DNA of 10,631 nt from Verrucomicrobiales bacterium (lineage in GTDB: Bacteria; Verrucomicrobiota; Verrucomicrobiae; Limisphaerales; UBA9464), in the NCBI GenBank assembly GCA_005789375.1, contig SXXZ01000005.1, positions 1 to 10,631 of the forward strand. The letters run 5' to 3'. A program made the translations under genes and the position numbers. The notes under the pieces were generated by a model. The model made no database searches, was not told where the DNA came from, and saw only the letters and a program-made list of their open reading frames with translations. Shown piece by piece: positions 1 through 5,989 of this stretch (position 1 is its first letter; every line of letters begins with the position of its first letter).

Positions 1-100
1 AGCATATAAGTATGTAAAATAGTACTTACTATTATCTATTTCCTTTAATTTATCAACATTTAATGAATATTTATTTTCAATACAAAAACCCAATATATTC
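1..100. other. AT-rich segment of foreign composition at the window edge
   Basis: Only 19 of these 100 bases are G or C, while the DNA to the right is clearly GC-rich. The change is abrupt at about position 100/101, exactly where a uvrB reading frame is cut. One minus-strand frame (99 down to 1) is open throughout and would encode a Lys/Asn/Asp/Tyr-rich peptide typical of coding DNA from a low-GC genome. By chance alone one open frame of this length among six is not very unlikely at this composition, so the coding reading is only suggestive. It may be a chimeric contig end, or one edge of an inserted AT-rich element. Confidence 0.75.
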
Positions 101-208
101 CTGAGTGCGCTCCCCCCGCTGCAACCCCGCGACAAGCTTGACGATCGCTGCCGGCTGATCACCGGCCGGCTCGTACTCGGATTTGAGCTGAAAGAGGCTG
201 TCGGACAA
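101..208 (-). pseudogene. uvrB: UvrB (excinuclease ABC subunit B), N-terminal fragment only
   Basis: UvrB is the DNA-damage-verifying helicase-like subunit of UvrABC nucleotide excision repair and is normally about 660-700 residues long. The minus-strand translation contains the hallmark N-terminus FQLKSEYEPAGDQPAAI, followed by a KLVAGLQRGERTQ segment. In intact UvrB this leads directly into the Walker A motif (LLGVTGSGKT). Here homology stops right after the Gln codon at 103-101, and the reading frame enters AT-rich sequence and ends within eight codons. The ATPase, helicase and UvrA/UvrC-binding parts are all absent. A TTG at 208-206, giving M-S-D-S-L-F-Q, is the most family-like start. 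An ATG at 313 would add about 35 residues that do not resemble UvrB. The identity is very secure. Whether the break is biological or an assembly artefact is not decidable from the window. Confidence 0.85.
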
Positions 209-300
209 GGCGCAGATAAGGTAACAGCAGTGCCCGGCCGACAAAAGCCCCGGGATGCTAAGCTTCGCGGAATGAGCTGGGTCTTGAAACACCCAACGGC

Positions 301-334
301 TTGACGTGATCACACATGTGTCTACGGTGATACC
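301..334 (+). promoter_or_regulatory. Candidate promoter/operator of the toxin-antitoxin module
   Basis: A TTGACG hexamer (301-306) resembles a -35 box, but no good -10 box sits at the usual distance. Two perfect palindromes overlap: GTGATCAC (306-313) and ACACATGTGT (312-321). GTGAT recurs at 327-331, 21 bases (two helical turns) after its first copy, inside a small GGT-GAT-ACC inverted repeat that abuts the ATG. AbrB/MazE-type antitoxins usually repress their own operon by binding such symmetric sites, so this is the obvious candidate operator. No Shine-Dalgarno sequence precedes the start. Confidence 0.45.
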
Positions 335-565
335 ATGGTTTTGGAACTGAAACTTCGCAAAGTGGGTAATTCGGTGGGTTTGGTGCTACCGAAAGAGGCG
401 CTGGCTCACCTCAAGGCCGATGAAGGCGACACGCTGGTCTTTTCGGAATCCCCAGATGGAGGCTACAGGGTGACGCCCAACAACGACCCATTCGCCCAGC
501 AGATGGCGATGGCCGAAGGGATCGCCCAACGATACCGCAATGCGCTGCGGGAACTGGCCAAATGA
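335..565 (+). CDS. AbrB/MazE-type (SpoVT-AbrB fold) antitoxin
   Basis: This 76-residue protein has the swapped-hairpin AbrB DNA-binding domain in its first ~47 residues. The diagnostic stretch is RKVGNSVGLVLPKEAL (8-23), followed by the LKADEGDTLVF strand-turn region. Residues ~51-76 are a charged helix of the kind that binds and neutralises the partner toxin. It should form a dimer that binds its own promoter and blocks the downstream Doc toxin. Its stop codon overlaps the toxin start in an ATGA arrangement, so the two are translationally coupled. The classical Doc partner in phage P1 is Phd, which is unrelated in fold, so this is an AbrB-Doc variant of the module. The ATG at 335 gives the normal family length and no better start exists. 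Identity as an AbrB-family antitoxin is secure; the exact regulatory site is inferred. Confidence 0.9.
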   Translation: MVLELKLRKVGNSVGLVLPKEALAHLKADEGDTLVFSESPDGGYRVTPNNDPFAQQMAMAEGIAQRYRNALRELAK

Positions 566-948
566 GGGAACCAGTCTGGATTCGGAGGGATGTTGTGATC
601 GCATTCCACGAATGCCTGCTGGCCGAGCACGGTGGTTTGGCAGGCATCCGGGATGAAGGGTTGCTCGATTCCGCATTGGGCAAACCCCGGAACTTGTTCA
701 GGTATAGCAAACCTTCCCTGTTCGACCTCGCGGCGAGCTACAGCTTCGGCTTGACGAAAAATCACCCGTTTTTAGATGGCAACAAGCGGATCGGTTTCGC
801 GGCCGCCATCCTGTTTCTGGAACTCAACGGGTTTCGATTCGCAGCGACTGAAGTGGATGTGGTTCTCCGCACTCTGGCACTGGCGGCCGGGGAGATGACC
901 GAGGGAGATTACGGGGCGTGGTTGAAGGTAAATTCCAAACAGGCCTAA
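562..948 (+). CDS. doc: Doc-family toxin (Fic fold, death-on-curing)
   Basis: At 128 residues it matches the usual Doc length. Doc toxins phosphorylate elongation factor Tu and so halt translation, unlike the AMPylating Fic proteins. The active-site motif HPFLDGNKR is at residues 68-76, with the catalytic His68 and the Lys75 that distinguishes Doc (GNKR) from canonical Fic (GNGR). The upstream segment with DEGLLDSALGKPRNLF (31-46) is also typical of Doc. The predicted fold is all-helical and the catalytic motif is complete, so the toxin is probably active when free of antitoxin. It overlaps the antitoxin gene by four bases. Its cell-level effect and exact substrate are inferred from the family. 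AMPylation or another nucleotide transfer is the main alternative. Confidence 0.92.
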   Translation: MREPVWIRRDVVIAFHECLLAEHGGLAGIRDEGLLDSALGKPRNLFRYSKPSLFDLAASYSFGLTKNHPFLDGNKRIGFAAAILFLELNGFRFAATEVDVVLRTLALAAGEMTEGDYGAWLKVNSKQA

Positions 949-999
949 CCCACTTATCGATGCAAGGCACTCGAAGGCCCGATTCATGCCCAAGCCCGC

Positions 1000-1030
1000 A
1001 GGAGAACGAATGAATTTTCAGACGCTCTGA
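1000..1030 (+). other. Shine-Dalgarno-led six-codon mini-ORF
   Basis: AGGAG (1000-1004) lies five bases before an ATG at 1010. That ATG opens a six-codon frame (M-N-F-Q-T-L) ending at a TGA (1028-1030). It is in the same frame as the oxidoreductase start at 1079 but is separated from it by two stop codons. It could be a leader mini-ORF, the remnant of an older gene start, or chance. The rest of the 949-1078 gap shows no convincing promoter. Confidence 0.2.
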
Positions 1031-1078
1031 ACCGTTTGCTTCCCGGGGCGAGCACTTTAAGGTCCACCCACCTCTCCT

Positions 1079-2401
1079 ATGCAGAACGACTCGACCGGAA
1101 CGGATCTCAATCGCCGCACTTTTTTCAAGGGTGCCTCCATGGCCAGCATGCTGGCGCTGATGGGAGCCGTTCCCATCACCGCTGAAGAAGCCAACAAGGC
1201 GGCCGGCGACAAAACATTGCCGCCGCCCAAGGCCGATCCAACCTACAAGGAGAAGCCGTTGGGCCCGCCCGTAAAGTTCGGCATCATCGGACTCGGCCCC
1301 CAAGGGCGCGAGATCATCACCCATCTGGGCAAGCTGCCCAACGCGCCGGTGGTGGCCATTTGTGATCATTACAAGTCGACCCTGAAGCGGGCGGCCGACA
1401 CCGCTCCCACCGCCAAAGGTTACGCCACAGCCGAAGAGCTCTTGGCCGACGCGAACGTCCAGGCCGTGGTCATTGCCACGCCCACGCACCAGCACCGCGA
1501 CCTGGCCATCGCCGCCATGAAGGCCGGCAAGCACGTGTACCTCGAGGCCCCCATCGCCCACACCATCGACGACGCCCGAGCCATCGCGCAAATCGCAGCT
1601 ACGCTGCCCGCCAAACAAATTTTTCAGTCGGGCATGCAGTTCCGTGAAAATCCCCAACACCATCATGTGCTGAAGTTCATCCGCACTGGAGCCACCGGAA
1701 AGCCGTCGATGAGTCGTGGCCAATGGAACAAAAAGACCAGCTGGCGCAAGGCATCCCCCAACCCCGACCGCGAGAAGGCCCTCAACTGGCGCTTGTACAA
1801 GGAAACCTCACTGGGGCTCGTCGGAGAGATCGGCATCCACAGCCTCGACACGGCGGGATGGTACCTGGGCAGCACCCCGGTTTCGGTGACTGGGTTTGGC
1901 GGCATTACTCAATGGCAAGACGACCGCGAGGTGGCCGACACGGTCCATGTCGTGGTGGAGTTCGCCAACGGCATCCGCCATTCCTGGAGCGCCACTCTGG
2001 CCAACTCGTTCGAAGGCGAGCACGACATCTATTTTGGCGCCTCGGCGGCGGTGCTCATCCGTGACAACCGGGCGTGGATGTTCAAAGAGTCCGACGCCGA
2101 ACTGCTGGGCTGGGAAGTGTACGCTCGCAAGGAAGACTTCCTGACCGACTCCGGCATCGCCCTCGTGGCCAATGCCACCAAGATCTTGGCCCAGGGCAAA
2201 AAGCCGGCCGAAGCGGCGTCGGAGACCGATTCCCCGGTCCGCTACGCGCTGGAAAAATTTGTCGAACACGTCAACGACGGCACCAAGCCCGAGGCCAGTG
2301 CCGAGGTGGGCTACCGCGCCGTGGTCATGGCGGCCAAGGCCCAAGAAGCCGTCCTCAAGGGGAGCCGCGTGGAAATCCCCAAGGAATTGCTGAAAGTCTA
2401 A
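1079..2401 (+). CDS. Tat-exported Gfo/Idh/MocA-family oxidoreductase
   Basis: This is a 440-residue NAD(P)-dependent oxidoreductase of the glucose-fructose oxidoreductase/inositol dehydrogenase family. The N-terminus carries a twin-arginine signal (NRRTFFK, Arg12-Arg13) followed by a hydrophobic Ala/Met/Leu stretch to about residue 34, so it is probably folded with its cofactor and exported. The Rossmann fold begins at VKFGIIGLGPQG, with the dinucleotide loop at 71-76. The motif normally read EKP, whose Lys assists catalysis, is E156-A157-P158 here. The C-terminal substrate half has the family's GEIGIHSLD segment (249-257), with His254 and Asp257. The ATG at 1079 places the twin Arg at the expected distance, and no Shine-Dalgarno sequence precedes it. 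The ceramidase-like gene follows after 107 bp in the same direction. The sugar or cyclitol substrate is not predictable, and the missing Lys suggests altered chemistry. Confidence 0.9.
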   Translation: MQNDSTGTDLNRRTFFKGASMASMLALMGAVPITAEEANKAAGDKTLPPPKADPTYKEKPLGPPVKFGIIGLGPQGREIITHLGKLPNAPVVAICDHYKSTLKRAADTAPTAKGYATAEELLADANVQAVVIATPTHQHRDLAIAAMKAGKHVYLEAPIAHTIDDARAIAQIAATLPAKQIFQSGMQFRENPQHHHVLKFIRTGATGKPSMSRGQWNKKTSWRKASPNPDREKALNWRLYKETSLGLVGEIGIHSLDTAGWYLGSTPVSVTGFGGITQWQDDREVADTVHVVVEFANGIRHSWSATLANSFEGEHDIYFGASAAVLIRDNRAWMFKESDAELLGWEVYARKEDFLTDSGIALVANATKILAQGKKPAEAASETDSPVRYALEKFVEHVNDGTKPEASAEVGYRAVVMAAKAQEAVLKGSRVEIPKELLKV

Positions 2402-2508
2402 AGGCTCTTTCTGCCTGTGTGCCGAGCCGCCGAGACAACGCTCACCGGTCCAATCGAGAGGAGCTTCTGCCGCATTGCACCAAGACGGGCGACCCGTAGC
2501 GTATTCGC

Positions 2509-4029
2509 ATGTCCCGCGCTCTTGAAAAGCCGACCGGTTGGAAACGCCTCCTCCGAGGAACTTTGGTGTTGGCCGTGGCCGTCATGGGCGGCCTCGTAGG
2601 TCGCTTCGTCTGGGTCACCCAAGACCGCCAGCCGGGTTACTCGGTCGAACTCCATCATCCCCACTCGACTGCCACCACCGAGGCCGGCCCGCTGAAGGTC
2701 GGATTCGGCCGGCGCAATCTGAATCCGGACCTTAAGAACCCAGCCGAGCCCGTCTGGATGGCAGGCTTCAGCCAGGGGCGTTCGGCGACGAACATTCACG
2801 ATGACCTCGAGGCCGTGGGGGTGGTGATCGACAACGGTCAGCGGCGCATAGCCCTCGTGTCCATCGACGCCATCGGGTTCTTCCATGACGACGTGGTTGA
2901 TGTCCGCAAACGCATCTCCGCTGACCTGAAGGTCGATTACACGATCGTCTGCTCGACCCACAATCATTCTACCCCCGACTTGCTTGGACTCTGGGGACCC
3001 GATGCTCTCCATTCCGGAGTGAACCCGCGCTATCGGGAGCAAGTCATCGCCGCCTGCGTCGGGGTGGTCGAGGACGCGGTGCGGTCGCTCAAATCGGCCC
3101 GCATGGCGGCCCATGAATTAACTGTATCTCCCGCAGGATTGGTGGCCGATACCCGGAAGCCCGAGGTTTATGATCCGGACGTTCGCGTCCTGCACTTCCT
3201 CGATGCAGCCAACGGGCTAACCCTCGGAACCCTGGTCGGCTGGGCCAACCATCCAGAAACTCCCTGGTCGAGCAATCGCGACATCACAGCCGATTTTCCG
3301 GGAATCATTCGAGAGTCCTTAGAAAAAGGCATCCGCTACGGAAGCACCCTGCACAAGCCAGGATTGGGCGGTATCCATGTCTATGTGAATGGAGCCGTCG
3401 GTGGACTCATGACCACGCACCCATCGGTCACCGTGCACGACCCGTTCCTGAAAACCGATTTCAAGGAGCCCTCGCACGACAAGACTCGGGCCGTGGGCAA
3501 CCAAATTGCCTCGCGCATCCTCGACCGGATCGCCACCGCCCAGGATCCCGGCGTGGGCACGCTGCCAATGGGCATTGAAGCGCGAACCCTCGACCTCCCA
3601 CTACGCAACACCGGCTTCATGCTGGCTTCTATGCTGGGCCTGCTTGAGCGGGGACATAGCCGTTGGCTCCACTTCCGGACTGAAGTGGGAATCCTGCGTT
3701 TAGGAGAGGTTTCGATGGCCTGCATCCCGGGCGAAGTGTACCCGGAAATCGTCAATGGCGGCATCGTGCGAGCCCCGGGTGGCGACTACGACATCGAACC
3801 ACTGGAGGTGCCCCCGTTGCGCGAACTCATGCCCGGCCGGGTCAAATTCGTACTAGGTTTGGCCAATGATGAAATCGGCTACATCCTGCCCAAGTCGGAG
3901 TGGGACACCGAGCCCCCTCACCTTTTCGGGGCCCAAGGTGCCCCGTATGGCGAGGTGAACTCGGTGGGCCCAGACACCGCTTGGATTCTCCACCAGGCGC
4001 TGCGCCGCCAGTGCGAGGCACTGAAGTAG
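2509..4029 (+). CDS. Neutral/alkaline ceramidase-family amidohydrolase, membrane-anchored or secreted
   Basis: This 506-residue protein resembles the N-terminal catalytic domain of neutral/alkaline non-lysosomal ceramidases, zinc enzymes that cleave the amide bond of N-acylsphingosine. Residues 13-36 form a hydrophobic segment after a Lys/Arg-rich start, so it is either a signal peptide or a membrane anchor facing the periplasm. Zinc-site candidates appear in the family order: STHNHSTPD (His151, His153), GWANHPET (His248), PGEVYPEI (Glu409) and EIGYILP (Tyr458). It is shorter than full ceramidases (about 650 residues or more) and appears to lack their C-terminal Ig-like domain. A small hairpin (ACGGG-CGA-CCCGT, 2485-2497) lies 11 bp before the ATG, and there is no Shine-Dalgarno site. 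Many bacterial members of this family have unknown substrates, so activity on ceramide should not be assumed. Family membership is fairly secure. Confidence 0.85.
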   Translation: MSRALEKPTGWKRLLRGTLVLAVAVMGGLVGRFVWVTQDRQPGYSVELHHPHSTATTEAGPLKVGFGRRNLNPDLKNPAEPVWMAGFSQGRSATNIHDDLEAVGVVIDNGQRRIALVSIDAIGFFHDDVVDVRKRISADLKVDYTIVCSTHNHSTPDLLGLWGPDALHSGVNPRYREQVIAACVGVVEDAVRSLKSARMAAHELTVSPAGLVADTRKPEVYDPDVRVLHFLDAANGLTLGTLVGWANHPETPWSSNRDITADFPGIIRESLEKGIRYGSTLHKPGLGGIHVYVNGAVGGLMTTHPSVTVHDPFLKTDFKEPSHDKTRAVGNQIASRILDRIATAQDPGVGTLPMGIEARTLDLPLRNTGFMLASMLGLLERGHSRWLHFRTEVGILRLGEVSMACIPGEVYPEIVNGGIVRAPGGDYDIEPLEVPPLRELMPGRVKFVLGLANDEIGYILPKSEWDTEPPHLFGAQGAPYGEVNSVGPDTAWILHQALRRQCEALK

Positions 4030-4225
4030 TGCATCGGTCGGCAGGCGGGCCGCTCGCCCTGTGTTACCCAAGACGGTGCTCAAAGTTCCCAGCCATTCGG
4101 GCCACACAGTCTTGCGCAGGCACCGCTGGACCCAGTCCATCGCGCATTCGCCCCCCAAGAGCCGCTGCCCGCCCCCGGTAGGGCACGAGTCCCTCGGGCC
4201 ATCCCCGCCTCGCCGGGTAACCCAG

Positions 4226-4254
4226 GGAACGGACGGTGAGACACCGTCCCTACC
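4226..4254. repeat. REP-like inverted repeat
   Basis: A perfect 8-bp stem, GGACGGTG (4231-4238) and CACCGTCC (4242-4249), encloses a three-base AGA loop. Pairing extends outward with mismatches to GG/CC at 4226-4227 and 4253-4254. A GGGTAACCC palindrome (4215-4223) sits just upstream. No T run follows, which argues against an intrinsic terminator. The shape fits a short dispersed intergenic palindrome, but other copies cannot be seen in this window. Confidence 0.45.
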
Positions 4255-4289
4255 AGACCGGCCCGTCGCACACACGCCTCACCTGAAGT

Positions 4290-4330
4290 GGGGAATTTTA
4301 ATTGTCGCCAAAGGGGAATAATTATTGCCG
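4290..4330. repeat. Near-direct repeat of an AT-rich motif upstream of the MFS gene
   Basis: GGGGAATTTTAATTGTCGCC (4290-4309) is followed 23 bases later by GGGGAATAATTATTGCCG (4313-4330). Both copies have a GGGGAAT head, an AT-rich core that is nearly self-complementary, and a G(T)CGC-type tail. The pair lies about 90-130 bp before the MFS start in an otherwise GC-rich region. It could be a double operator or an upstream promoter element. Function is inferred from position only. Confidence 0.35.
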
Positions 4331-4375
4331 CTGAAGATTCGTTCCCCGAGACACGGCACAACCCAGGCTTGAGGT

Positions 4376-4412
4376 GGGTGGCTAGGATGGGGTTTACTGA
4401 CCTATCCCACCC
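4376..4412 (+). promoter_or_regulatory. Leader hairpin just before the MFS start codon
   Basis: Three stacked stem blocks can form: GGGTGG (4376-4381) with CCACCC (4407-4412), GAT (4386-4388) with ATC (4404-4406), and GGT (4391-4393) with ACC (4400-4402). The first block is separated by a four-base bulge, and the loop is TTACTG. The structure ends nine bases before the ATG and no Shine-Dalgarno site lies between. If it lies in the transcript it would sit at the ribosome landing site. Confidence 0.3.
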
Positions 4413-4421
4413 GCCCGCGCC

Positions 4422-5669
4422 ATGTCCTCCACTTCTGAAGCCACCGGTTTTCGCTCCCTGACCTCACAGCAGAAGAAGTCCGGCCTGGCGGCTTGGCTGG
4501 GATGGATGTTCGACGGGCTGGACATGCATATTTACACGCTGGTCGCGACCCCGTTCGTGGCTCAGTTATTGGTACTGCCCCGCACCGACAAACAGGTGGG
4601 AGAAAAAGGCGCGCTCATTAATGCGGCCTTTCTCATTGGTTGGGCCTTGGGCGGTGCCTTCTTCGGACGCATCGGAGACGTGATGGGCCGCAGCCGAGCC
4701 CTCTGCCTGACCATTCTCTGCTACGCCGGCTTCACCGGGCTATCGGCGATCTCTACCGAATGGTGGCATCTCATGGTATTCCGATTCCTCTCGGCCCTGG
4801 GCATCGGGGGCGAGTGGGCCGTCGGGGCCTCGCTGCTGTCCGAGACTTGGCCCAAACGCTGGCGACCGTGGATCGCCGCCACTCTTCAGACTGCGGTGAA
4901 CATCGGTGTGCTACTGGCCTGCTTCTTCGGCTACCTCTTTGAGAACGCGGAGCCTCGCTACATCTTTCTAGTTGGTGTTTTCCCAGCGCTCATCGTGTTG
5001 TGGATCCGGCGGGCGGTTCCCGAAACAGAAGAGTGGCATGCCGCACGGGCCGGTTCTGAGAAACCGCCCGGACTGACCGACCTGTTCCGCGGTGCGGCCG
5101 CAAAGACCACGTGGATCGTCTTGGCCATTTGCGGCGTGTCACTGACCGCGCATTGGACCTTCATGTTCTGGCAGCAAAAGTACATCCGCGACCTGCCCGA
5201 GGTTCGGGACCTTTCGTCTGCGGGTCAAAACCGGGCCGCCGTGATCGCACTCATGGTCCTCATGGCCGGGTCGATCCTGGGCAACTACGCGGCGGCGGCT
5301 GTGGCCCGGGCGGTCGGGTATCGCAAAGCGGTGGTTTCTTTTTGCCTCATCTACGGCGTGGTCATGGGGGTGACGTTCCTCGAAGCCCGAGCCCACCTCG
5401 CCGTCCTCATCGGATTCTTTTTTATCGGACTGTGCCAGGGAGTGTTCGGGCTCTTCACCATGTGCCTGCCGCCGCTCTTTCCCACGCTGCTCCGGACCAC
5501 CGGTGCGGGCTTCTGCTACAACATCGGTCGGCTCATCGCGGCAGGCGGTACGGTCTTTTTCGGACTGTTCACCAAAGTGGGCGATGTCCGCCAAGCCTTG
5601 CTCTACGCGGCGATCCTGTTCATCCCGGCCGCCGGCCTCGCCTGCTGGCTGCCCGAGCCAAAAGACTAA
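4422..5669 (+). CDS. MFS transporter, organic-acid/sialate:proton symporter-like
   Basis: This 415-residue inner-membrane protein has about 12 hydrophobic segments and so fits the major facilitator superfamily. TM1 carries the DGLDMHIYTL segment (31-40). The loop after TM2 holds the MFS signature GRIGDVMGRSR (82-92). TM4 shows GIGGEWAVGASLLSE (127-141), the GGEWxxG form seen in proton symporters for aromatic acids, sialate, carboxylates and related metabolites. A cytoplasmic linker of charged residues (about 197-228) separates the two six-helix halves. The ATG at 4422 leaves a normal ~20-residue cytosolic N-terminus. It follows the Gfo/Idh/MocA and ceramidase-like genes in the same direction after a 392-bp gap, so it may import a product they release but probably has its own promoter. 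The substrate is unknown. Confidence 0.9.
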   Translation: MSSTSEATGFRSLTSQQKKSGLAAWLGWMFDGLDMHIYTLVATPFVAQLLVLPRTDKQVGEKGALINAAFLIGWALGGAFFGRIGDVMGRSRALCLTILCYAGFTGLSAISTEWWHLMVFRFLSALGIGGEWAVGASLLSETWPKRWRPWIAATLQTAVNIGVLLACFFGYLFENAEPRYIFLVGVFPALIVLWIRRAVPETEEWHAARAGSEKPPGLTDLFRGAAAKTTWIVLAICGVSLTAHWTFMFWQQKYIRDLPEVRDLSSAGQNRAAVIALMVLMAGSILGNYAAAAVARAVGYRKAVVSFCLIYGVVMGVTFLEARAHLAVLIGFFFIGLCQGVFGLFTMCLPPLFPTLLRTTGAGFCYNIGRLIAAGGTVFFGLFTKVGDVRQALLYAAILFIPAAGLACWLPEPKD

Positions 5670-5691
5670 ACTTCTCAGACCGGTAAGCCCC

Positions 5692-5874
5692 GTGGCGCAC
5701 TATCGCCACAGCCGAAGCTCTTGCAGCCTGAATCCCGATGGAACCCTCACCATCACCGGTCCGGCAGACTCGCTGCTGTAAGGCGTCCGAGCCTCGAGCG
5801 ACGGATTCGTCAGCAGAGAGACCATCGAGTACCGCCCCTTGCTCAGTCCCGGGGAGCTGACAGCCCGTTTCTGA
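5692..5874 (+). pseudogene. Decayed C-terminal remnant of an exported protein
   Basis: One plus frame reads SLNPDGTLTITGPADSLL, hits a TAA at 5779-5781, and then continues in the same frame as GVRASSDGFVSRETIEYRPL before a TGA at 5872-5874. Read through the TAA (one base from a Tyr codon), it makes a coherent beta-strand-rich tail with a hydrophobic-GVRA-x-S-DG pattern like the last strands of fibronectin type III or Ig-like domains in secreted proteins. No start codon with a signal peptide precedes it. The rest of the gene is missing, so it looks like a leftover of a deleted gene. The family cannot be named with confidence. The alternative is chance open sequence. Confidence 0.4.
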
Positions 5875-5940
5875 CGTGTGCCCTTGTATTGAACTCCAGA
5901 GCCCGAATTGGTTTTTTACCCTGTCAGTCTCTTCAGAATT

Positions 5941-5989
5941 GACCGCTTTTGACTCGTCTTTGCGTCTCTGCGCTCCTAGTTTTTTTTGG
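5941..5989 (+). repeat. Possible dispersed intergenic repeat (TTTGCGTCTCTGCGCTCC type)
   Basis: The stretch TTTGCGTCTCTGCGCTCC (5960-5977), followed by eight T residues (5980-5987), has an internal TGCGTCTCTGCGC quasi-repeat. It resembles TTTGCGTCTxTGCG-type sequences that I recall as recurrent intergenic elements in many bacterial genomes, commonly mistranslated as SLRLCA-like peptides at false protein N-termini. Only one copy is visible here. It immediately precedes the probable true start of the PEP-CTERM gene. Confidence 0.3.

Larger units (their letters stand above)
4030..4421. other. 392-bp intergenic region before the MFS gene
   Basis: No protein-coding gene is supported here. The small frames on either strand are Pro/Arg-rich and resemble nothing recognisable. 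The stretch holds an imperfect inverted repeat (4226-4254), a near-duplicated AT-rich motif (4290-4330) and a leader hairpin next to the MFS start (4376-4412), listed separately. No classic terminator (stem followed by a T run) follows the ceramidase-like gene. Confidence 0.6.

Noticed and set aside
1036..1061. TTGCTT/TTTAAG promoter before the oxidoreductase
   Set aside because: Spacing is only 14 bases and both boxes are weak.
824..1723. 299-codon minus-strand open frame opposite the oxidoreductase
   Set aside because: Antisense shadow of a GC-rich gene; Gly/Arg-rich translation with no recognisable motif, overlapping clear coding sequence on the plus strand.
1808..2344. 178-codon minus-strand open frame
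   Set aside because: Antisense shadow within the oxidoreductase gene with no family resemblance.
4063..4080. Possible second copy of the TAACCCA...GACGGTG element found at 4218-4238
   Set aside because: Similarity is limited to short GC-rich words and the inverted arm is missing.
5939..5977. TTGACC and TTGACT hexamers as a promoter for the PEP-CTERM gene
   Set aside because: No acceptable -10 hexamer occurs 16-19 bases downstream of either.
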